This document shows, one piece after another, positions 5,098-9,817 of a DNA stretch of 9,817 nucleotides. The position numbers were made by a program, and so were the translations under genes. Below the pieces are notes generated by a model. That model searched no databases. It was not told where the DNA came from and saw nothing but the letters and a program-made list of their open reading frames with translations. Source of the stretch: DASYML01 sp034665545 (lineage in GTDB: Bacteria; Acidobacteriota; Blastocatellia; Pyrinomonadales; Pyrinomonadaceae); the NCBI GenBank assembly GCA_034665545.1, contig JAXDFO010000066.1, positions 1 through 9,817 of the forward strand, in the 5' to 3' direction. Each line of letters begins with the position of its first letter. Position 1 is the first letter of the stretch.

Positions 5098-6399
5098 TTA
5101 CGGTTGAGCCGGGCGGGCCGTCCTGGACGGAGCGATGGGTGCGCTGCCGATGACGGAGTTGATGGTCAAGCCGTCGGCGGTTGTTGATGGACTGGCCGGA
5201 ACGACGTTCAAGCCCGTGTTGAAGAATCTATTTCCGTTGAACTGATTGCCGCTGCTCGGAGCGGATTCCAGGATGCCCACGGGGGCTTCGTTAATCGTGT
5301 TCGCGCTGGCGGCGTTCTGGTTGCCCTGCACGAAGATGCCAGCCTCTCCGCTATTGAAGATGTTGTTGCCGATGGCGCGGTTCTTATTGCCTATGAGGTC
5401 AATGCCATCGAAGAGGACGCTTTCAAAGATGGTGTTATTGCTGACCTCGCCTTTGTTGCCCTGGTAATAGACGTTGACCTGCGCCTTGCCTGTGGTGTTG
5501 CGCGTAATCCTGACGCCGTCCGAATCTATGATAAGGATGTTGGCGGCAAAGTCGCAGTTGCTGTTGGCGTTGGTGCAGCCGCCGTAGACGTGATTGATGA
5601 CGGAGTTTCCGTCAATCGAGCCTCTCGCGCCAAAGGCGACCTGGATGCCGTTCTGGGCGATGATGGGCGAGACGCCGAAGCCGGAGATAGCGTTGCCTCT
5701 AACGTTCACTTCCGTGTTAGGCTCGTTGGCGGTGATGCCGTTCTTCTGGTAATCGTGAATACTGCTATTGGAGATGTCAACGCTGGCATGGCCGCCGTTG
5801 CCGCTCTGCACGAAGATGGCTAGACCGTTCTGGCAACCTTCAAAGCCCGTGCCCAACTTGATATTCCTGACGGCCACGCTGTCCACCTTGCCCGAAGCGT
5901 TGCGGTAGTAGATGCCTACTAGAGTCGGCCCGGCGCAACTGCTGATGCCGTTGTTGCCGCCGTCAATCGTCAGGTTCGTGAGATTCACTTTGGTGGCCGT
6001 GTCAACCAGTATGATGGCGGCGATGGGATTGCCTGAAATCAGGCTGGTGGAATTGGGGGCTGCCGTCGGCGGCATCACGATGGCCTGGTTCTGATTGGCG
6101 ACCGAGATGCCCTGGACGCTGAGCGATTTAGTAATCTTCACTTGCTCGCGGTATGTGCCCGGACAGACGTTGATTCTGTCGCCGGGACGGGCCGCCAGGA
6201 CCGCCGCCTGGATACTTGAATATTGCGCGCGCGGGCACTGCACATGGTCGTCGTCAACCGTCAGCGTCGCGCCATGATTGTCGCCGTCATCATCGTCATG
6301 GTCATTGACCGCGAGGGCGTAACCCTGCCCGCCCGTAAAGGCGACGAGACCCATCAAGAGGGTCAACGTGGCCCAAAAACTTACTCTCCTATGCTTCAT
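5098..6399 (-). CDS. Secreted right-handed parallel beta-helix (pectin-lyase-like/NosD-like) protein
   Basis: The 433-residue product starts with a signal peptide (MKHRRVSFWATLTLLMGLVA, likely cut after ALA at about residue 30). Next comes an acidic stretch, DHDDDDGDNHG (33-43) and VDDDH (48-52). The segment YSSIQAAVLAARPGDRINVCPGTYRE (60-85, quoted with its family pattern S-I-Q-x-A-(V/I)-x-x-A-x-x-G-D-x-I-x-V-x-P-G-x-Y) is the standard N-terminal cap of pectinesterase/NosD-type beta-helices. From about 136 to 400 there are repeating coils with Asn ladders and N-x-I / G-I patterns (NNGI, NGLAIFV, NGITANE, NNTIFES, DGIDLIGNKN, AGIFVQGNQN). Six cysteines fall in three sequential pairs (55/79, 155/189, 275/282), compatible with disulfides outside the cytoplasm. 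The start is fixed by AAGGAGG four bases upstream. Polysaccharide binding or cleavage is a family possibility; no catalytic residues were identified. An adhesin or structural role is equally open. Confidence 0.87.
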   Translation of the reverse strand: MKHRRVSFWATLTLLMGLVAFTGGQGYALAVNDHDDDDGDNHGATLTVDDDHVQCPRAQYSSIQAAVLAARPGDRINVCPGTYREQVKITKSLSVQGISVANQNQAIVMPPTAAPNSTSLISGNPIAAIILVDTATKVNLTNLTIDGGNNGISSCAGPTLVGIYYRNASGKVDSVAVRNIKLGTGFEGCQNGLAIFVQSGNGGHASVDISNSSIHDYQKNGITANEPNTEVNVRGNAISGFGVSPIIAQNGIQVAFGARGSIDGNSVINHVYGGCTNANSNCDFAANILIIDSDGVRITRNTTGKAQVNVYYQGNKGEVSNNTIFESVLFDGIDLIGNKNRAIGNNIFNSGEAGIFVQGNQNAASANTINEAPVGILESAPSSGNQFNGNRFFNTGLNVVPASPSTTADGLTINSVIGSAPIAPSRTARPAQP

Positions 6400-6403
6400 A
6401 CTT

Positions 6404-6410
6404 CCTCCTT
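6404..6410 (-). promoter_or_regulatory. Consensus Shine-Dalgarno of the beta-helix gene
   Basis: On the minus strand AAGGAGG lies four bases before the ATG at 6399-6397. It is the strongest ribosome binding site in the window and settles the start of the beta-helix gene. Confidence 0.85.
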
Positions 6411-6582
6411 AAAATATTCCTGAAATGTTTCGGGGGAATTCCGGCCAAAGGTCTTGCGCGTTTAAAACATAGGGAGGCCGCGCTTCGCCTCGCCGCAATT
6501 CCGAAAGGGAGTCCGACTCTCGCTCCGGCTCCGGGCCTGGTGTGAGAGGGGGGCGTTTTGTGTCTTAGAGAGAACAGCAGAA

Positions 6583-6611
6583 ACTTTATGCGAACTTGCT
6601 GAGAGTGTCAA
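6583..6611 (-). promoter_or_regulatory. Candidate sigma70-type promoter of the beta-helix gene
   Basis: Read on the minus strand, TTGACA (6611-6606) is a perfect -35 box, followed by a 17-bp spacer and TAAAGT (6588-6583), four of six at -10. A start near 6576 would give a leader of about 177 nt before the ATG at 6399. The leader contains short GC-rich inverted repeats (for example GAGTC-G-GACTC) but no riboswitch that I recognise. The promoter sits in the 261-bp gap after the acyl-CoA synthetase stop, and I see no intrinsic terminator for that upstream gene. Confidence 0.6.
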
Positions 6612-6616
6612 CGCCA

Positions 6617-6641
6617 GCCAGGAATTTTTTGGGCCAGGAAT
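6617..6641 (-). repeat. Two 9-bp direct repeats abutting the beta-helix -35 box
   Basis: GCCAGGAAT occurs at 6617-6625 and again at 6633-6641, exactly 16 bp apart. On the minus strand the copies read ATTCCTGGC, with the proximal copy five bases upstream of the TTGACA box. The placement suits an activator or response-regulator site, but two 9-mers are also compatible with a small duplication. Confidence 0.5.
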
Positions 6642-6660
6642 GAGCCGATGATGAGTCAAC

Positions 6661-8226
6661 TCAATTTGACTTTGCATAGAGCCGCGCCAGTTCGCGCTTG
6701 AGCAGTTTGCCCGTGGGGCCTTTGGGAATCTCCTTGACGAAGCGCACGGACTTGGGGCACTTGAAATCGGCCAGCCGCTCACGACAAAATTCCAGCATCT
6801 CATCCTCTTTCGCTTCCATCTCATCCTTAAGAACGATGAAGGCCGCGACCTCCTCGCCGTAAAGTTTATCCGGCACGCCTATGACGGCGGCGCTGGCGAC
6901 CGCAGGATGCTGGTAGAGCACTTCGTCAATCTCGCGCGGGTAGATATTTTCGCCGCCGCGAATAATCATGTCGGATTTACGGTCCACTATGTAGAAGAAG
7001 CCGTCGGCGTCTCTGTACCCTATGTCGCCCGTATGAAACCAGCCGCCGCGAAAAGCCCTCTCCGTCGCCTCCTCATTTTTGTAATAGCCTTTCAGGATAT
7101 TCTCGCCGCGCAGGACTATCTCGCCCAACTCGCCGTCGGCCACTTCCCTGTCCTCTTCATCGAAGACGCGCATCTCGTTGCCAATCGGCATCCCGCAAGA
7201 GCCTGGACGACGCCGCTCGTCCGGCGGGTTAAATGAAGAACGACAGGTGGATTCCGAAAGACCGTAACCCTCTATCACCAGACAATGAAAGGTATCCTCG
7301 AAACGCTTTAAGACTTCGGCGGGGACAGGCGCGGAGCCGCACATGGCGAAGCGCAGTTGACCGGTCTTGAGACCCTGCGGCACGCCTTCAGGATAAGTCT
7401 GCAAGAGCATCTGTAGCATCGTTGCCACGGACCCGAAGGAGGTCACTTCGTAATCTGAGATAATCTGCCAGAAGCGAGACGCGGAGAACTTCTGGCTGAC
7501 GATTGTCGAAGCCCCCGCGTAGAGCGGCGTCATCGTCGTCACCGAGACCGCGTTCATGTGAAAGAGCGGCATCATCGTGAGCAGGCGGTCGCTCTCCGTA
7601 AACTTCAACCACCCTGTTATCTGCCGCGCGTTGGCTATCAGGTTGGCGTGAGTCAGCAGACAGCCTTTAGGCTTTCCGGTCGTCCCGGAAGTGTAAATGA
7701 TAATCGCCTCATCGTCTGGTCGGATTAAAGCGTCGGGCAGTTCATCAAGGCCCGCGCCGTTGAACTCTGCGATAGCATGTCTCTCATCATCAAATTTGAT
7801 GATGAGAGACATGCTACCGAGTTTGTCTTTAATCTCTGCAATCTTTGATTCGTACTCCGAATTGACGAGCAGGGCTTTGGCTTCCGAGTTGGCGATGACG
7901 TAGGCTATCTCCTGCGCTTTGAGCAGAGAATTAATTGGTCCGGCGAGCGCGCCCAGTTTGAAGCAGGCGAAGTAGGCTATCACGTACTCCGCGCTGTTCG
8001 GCATCAGGAGGCTCACCACGTCGCCCTTCACTATCCCGCGCGCGGCCAGCATCATCGCCGTGCGATTCACCGCGCGGTCAAACTCCGCATAAGAATAAGA
8101 GCGTCCGTCAGCTTCGGAGAAAAGAAAGATTTTATCTGCGCCCTCGCGCGCTCTCGCCTCAAGCAACTCTCGCAGGTTCTGCGGCTCGCTCATGGGCCGC
8201 GAGACTTCGTCGGTTTTGCTTTTCAT
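6661..8226 (-). CDS. Acyl-CoA synthetase (AMP-forming ligase superfamily)
   Basis: This adenylate-forming enzyme activates a carboxylic acid with ATP and transfers it to CoA. The 521-residue product has all core motifs: the phosphate loop YTSGTTGKPKG (178-188), the aromatic/glutamate motif YGLSES (321-326), TGD (399-401), the hinge region DRKSDMIIRGGENIYP (415-430) and PTGKLLKREL (504-513) with the catalytic lysine at Lys507. Length and motif wording resemble the FadD13/long-chain-fatty-acid-CoA ligase and carnitine-CoA ligase-like groups; the substrate cannot be read from sequence. No membrane segment or signal peptide is visible, so it is cytoplasmic. The first ATG (8226) has no clear Shine-Dalgarno, nor does an internal ATG at codon 12 (MSEPQNL), so the start is uncertain. 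It is divergent from the aldehyde dehydrogenase with 98 bp between them. A perfect 44-bp palindrome lies in frame at codons 137-152. Confidence 0.93.
   Translation of the reverse strand: MKSKTDEVSRPMSEPQNLRELLEARAREGADKIFLFSEADGRSYSYAEFDRAVNRTAMMLAARGIVKGDVVSLLMPNSAEYVIAYFACFKLGALAGPINSLLKAQEIAYVIANSEAKALLVNSEYESKIAEIKDKLGSMSLIIKFDDERHAIAEFNGAGLDELPDALIRPDDEAIIIYTSGTTGKPKGCLLTHANLIANARQITGWLKFTESDRLLTMMPLFHMNAVSVTTMTPLYAGASTIVSQKFSASRFWQIISDYEVTSFGSVATMLQMLLQTYPEGVPQGLKTGQLRFAMCGSAPVPAEVLKRFEDTFHCLVIEGYGLSESTCRSSFNPPDERRRPGSCGMPIGNEMRVFDEEDREVADGELGEIVLRGENILKGYYKNEEATERAFRGGWFHTGDIGYRDADGFFYIVDRKSDMIIRGGENIYPREIDEVLYQHPAVASAAVIGVPDKLYGEEVAAFIVLKDEMEAKEDEMLEFCRERLADFKCPKSVRFVKEIPKGPTGKLLKRELARLYAKSN
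7773..7816. repeat. Perfect 44-bp palindrome inside the acyl-CoA synthetase gene
   Basis: The 22-base half TAGCATGTCTCTCATC..AAA (7773-7794) is followed without spacer by its exact reverse complement (7795-7816); the centre is AAATTT at 7792-7797. The outer flanks (7772 A, 7817 C) do not pair, so the symmetry ends sharply. In the gene it encodes roughly SMSLIIKFDDERHA (138-151) and keeps the frame open. It could extrude as a cruciform in DNA or fold as a long hairpin in either transcript. Confidence 0.97.
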
Positions 8227-8324
8227 ACTGTGGCTTATGATATATTAAACGGCGCACGAGCCACCACAGTAGCTTTCAAAAAGTTATTCATAACCTTATC
8301 CAGATAGCGGAGAAGAACGCGCCT
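8227..8324. promoter_or_regulatory. Divergent spacer between acyl-CoA synthetase and aldehyde dehydrogenase
   Basis: This 98-bp AT-richer spacer must hold both start signals. GGAGAAG (8309-8315) is a plausible Shine-Dalgarno for the aldehyde dehydrogenase. TATATT (8241-8246) and TTCAAA/TATCCA (about 8275-8302) are only weak promoter candidates. A small dyad, GTTAT (8283-8287) and ATAAC (8290-8294), could be an operator shared by both genes. No strong promoter can be named. Confidence 0.35.
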
Positions 8325-9803
8325 ATGGCAATCTATCGCAATTTTATCGGCGGCGAGTGGAGCGAATCGGCTTCCAACAAAACCATCGAAAATATCAACC
8401 CGGCCAACACGGATGATGTCATAGGCACTGTCCGGCAGGCCACGCGCGACGAGGCCCGCAAGGCCGTAGAGGCCGCGAGCGAAGCACTGAGAGGCTGGCG
8501 CACGACGCCCGCTCCGGCGCGTGGGCGCATCCTCGCGCGCGCCGCGCGTTTGATGGAAGACGAGAAAGAGAGCCTCGCGCAAATCTTGACGCGCGAGGAG
8601 GGCAAGACTCTGGCGGAGTCGCGCGGCGAGCTTCAACGCTCTATCAACGTCGCGGAGTTTTGCGCGGGCGAAGCGCGTCGTCTCAACGGCGAAACGATTC
8701 AATCCGAACTGCCCTCTAACTTCGCTTATACCATCAAGCAGCCGCTCGGCGTCGTCGCCTGTATCACGCCCTGGAACTTTCCCGTCGCCATTCCCGTCTG
8801 GAAAATCGCGCCCGCGCTCGTCGCTGGCAACGCGGTCGTCTTCAAGCCAGCGTCGCTGACGCCCGCCACGGCAGTCCGCATCGTTGAACTCTTCGCGGAG
8901 GCTGGCATTCCGAAAGGCGTGCTCAATCTTGTGCTCGGCTCAGGCTCCGAAGCGGGCGACGAGATAATCAATCATCCGGCGGTCAAGGCCGTCTCCTTCA
9001 CAGGCTCTAACCAGATAGGGATACGCATGTATGAGCAGGTCTCCTCGCGCGGGGCCAAGGTGCAGTGTGAGATGGGCGGCAAGAACCCGGTCGTCATCAT
9101 GGAAGACGCGGATATGGACCTCGCCGTCGAATCCACGGCGCAGGGCGCGTTCGGCTCGTCAGGCCAGAGATGCACCGCGACCAGCCGCGCCGTCGTCATG
9201 CAGGATGTGGCCGACGAATTCGTAGAGCGCATCACGGCCCGCGCCAAATCCATGCGCATAGGCGACGGCGCGGACCCGCAGACCGAGATGGGCCCAAGCG
9301 TGGATGAGAGCCAGTTCAAGACCGTGCTCAGTTATATAGACGTGGGCCGCGAGGACGGGGCGATTCTAGTGTGCGGCGGGCAGCGAGCCGAAGGCGACAA
9401 TTTGAGCAAGGGTTATTTCGTCCAGCCGACCGTCTTCGACCACGTCACGCCGGACATGCGCATCGCGCGCGAAGAGATTTTTGGACCAGTGCTCTCCATC
9501 CTCCGCGTCCGTGATTTCGACGAAGCGATGCGGGTCGCCAACGACTCCGAATACGGCCTCTCGTCCTCCATCTTCACCAACGACGCCGCGCGCATCTTCC
9601 GTTTCGTGGACGAGATAGAAACCGGCATGACCCACATCAACTCGCCCACCACCGGCGGCGAAGCTCACATCCCCTTCGGCGGCATCAAGTCCACTGGCAT
9701 CGGCGACCGCGAGCAAGGCTCGACCGCGTTAGATTTTTACACTGATCTGAAAGTCGTTTACGTTGATTACACAGGTCGCAAGCGCGAGGGAAATTTGTAC
9801 TGA
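8325..9803 (+). CDS. NAD(P)-dependent aldehyde dehydrogenase, alpha-ketoglutaric semialdehyde dehydrogenase-like
   Basis: This cytoplasmic enzyme oxidises an aldehyde to a carboxylate with NAD(P)+. The 492-residue product is full length for the ALDH superfamily and carries the whole catalytic set: oxyanion Asn151 in TPWNF (148-152), Lys174 in FKPAS for cofactor binding, FTGSNQIG (225-232) in the Rossmann fold, general base Glu249 in CEMGGKNP (248-255), catalytic Cys283 in GQRCTATSR (280-288), and EEIFGPV (383-389). The wording of FTGSNQ, GGKNPVV and GQRCTATSR is close to Bacillus YcbD/GucD, the alpha-ketoglutaric semialdehyde dehydrogenase of glucarate/galactarate breakdown. No sugar-acid dehydratase is in the window, so the substrate is inferred only. 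The start is supported by GGAGAAG 9 nt upstream and by the family-typical opening YRNFIGGEW. It is divergent from an acyl-CoA synthetase, which may point to shared control or use of a carboxylate product. Confidence 0.94.
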   Translation: MAIYRNFIGGEWSESASNKTIENINPANTDDVIGTVRQATRDEARKAVEAASEALRGWRTTPAPARGRILARAARLMEDEKESLAQILTREEGKTLAESRGELQRSINVAEFCAGEARRLNGETIQSELPSNFAYTIKQPLGVVACITPWNFPVAIPVWKIAPALVAGNAVVFKPASLTPATAVRIVELFAEAGIPKGVLNLVLGSGSEAGDEIINHPAVKAVSFTGSNQIGIRMYEQVSSRGAKVQCEMGGKNPVVIMEDADMDLAVESTAQGAFGSSGQRCTATSRAVVMQDVADEFVERITARAKSMRIGDGADPQTEMGPSVDESQFKTVLSYIDVGREDGAILVCGGQRAEGDNLSKGYFVQPTVFDHVTPDMRIAREEIFGPVLSILRVRDFDEAMRVANDSEYGLSSSIFTNDAARIFRFVDEIETGMTHINSPTTGGEAHIPFGGIKSTGIGDREQGSTALDFYTDLKVVYVDYTGRKREGNLY

Positions 9804-9817
9804 CAATCGCACGGGCA

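Noticed and set aside
5246..6423. Several plus-strand open frames of 60-77 codons opposite the beta-helix gene
   Set aside because: They arise from the repetitive Asn/Gly-rich coils read in antisense, and the minus-strand gene has a signal peptide, full-length fold pattern and consensus ribosome binding site.

Overview
The window is an ordinary-looking stretch of a fairly GC-rich Gram-negative-type bacterial chromosome. It carries seven genes, six of them complete, and no RNA genes, CRISPR arrays or mobile elements. A quinone-type (class 2) PyrD, several secreted proteins with classical signal peptides, a duplicated DUF3108 protein and a right-handed beta-helix protein would fit an Acidobacteriota-like soil bacterium (for example Blastocatellia). 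That placement is an impression from gene types and composition, not a demonstrated assignment.

Layout. 1-192 (minus) is the N-terminus of pyrR, cut by the window edge. 193-369 is a divergent regulatory region. pyrD (370-1494) and pyrF (1552-2286) follow on the plus strand and encode steps four and six of UMP synthesis, so this is a pyrimidine block with its regulator facing away. 2370-3965 (plus) encodes a secreted protein made of two diverged DUF3108 copies. 4156-4998 (plus) is a lone FTR1-type iron permease. It has a good sigma70-like promoter overlapped by a perfect 23-bp palindrome (Fur-like geometry) and is closed by a strong intrinsic terminator (5026-5067). 5098-6399 (minus) is a secreted right-handed beta-helix protein, converging on that terminator and apparently driven by its own promoter near 6583-6611. 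6661-8226 (minus) is an acyl-CoA synthetase of the AMP-forming ligase superfamily. 8325-9803 (plus), divergent from it, is an NAD(P)-dependent aldehyde dehydrogenase resembling the alpha-ketoglutaric semialdehyde dehydrogenase group.

The gene content is conventional, and I see no new multi-gene system. The unusual signals are structural. The first is a perfect, spacerless 44-bp palindrome inside the acyl-CoA synthetase reading frame (7773-7816), which is far beyond chance. The second is the 23-bp palindromic operator over the FTR1 promoter. The third is a 13-bp perfect GC-rich hairpin at the very end of pyrF (2242-2273). The fourth is a pair of 9-bp direct repeats, 16 bp apart, next to the -35 box of the beta-helix gene. 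All gaps between genes are under 300 bp and are described below.
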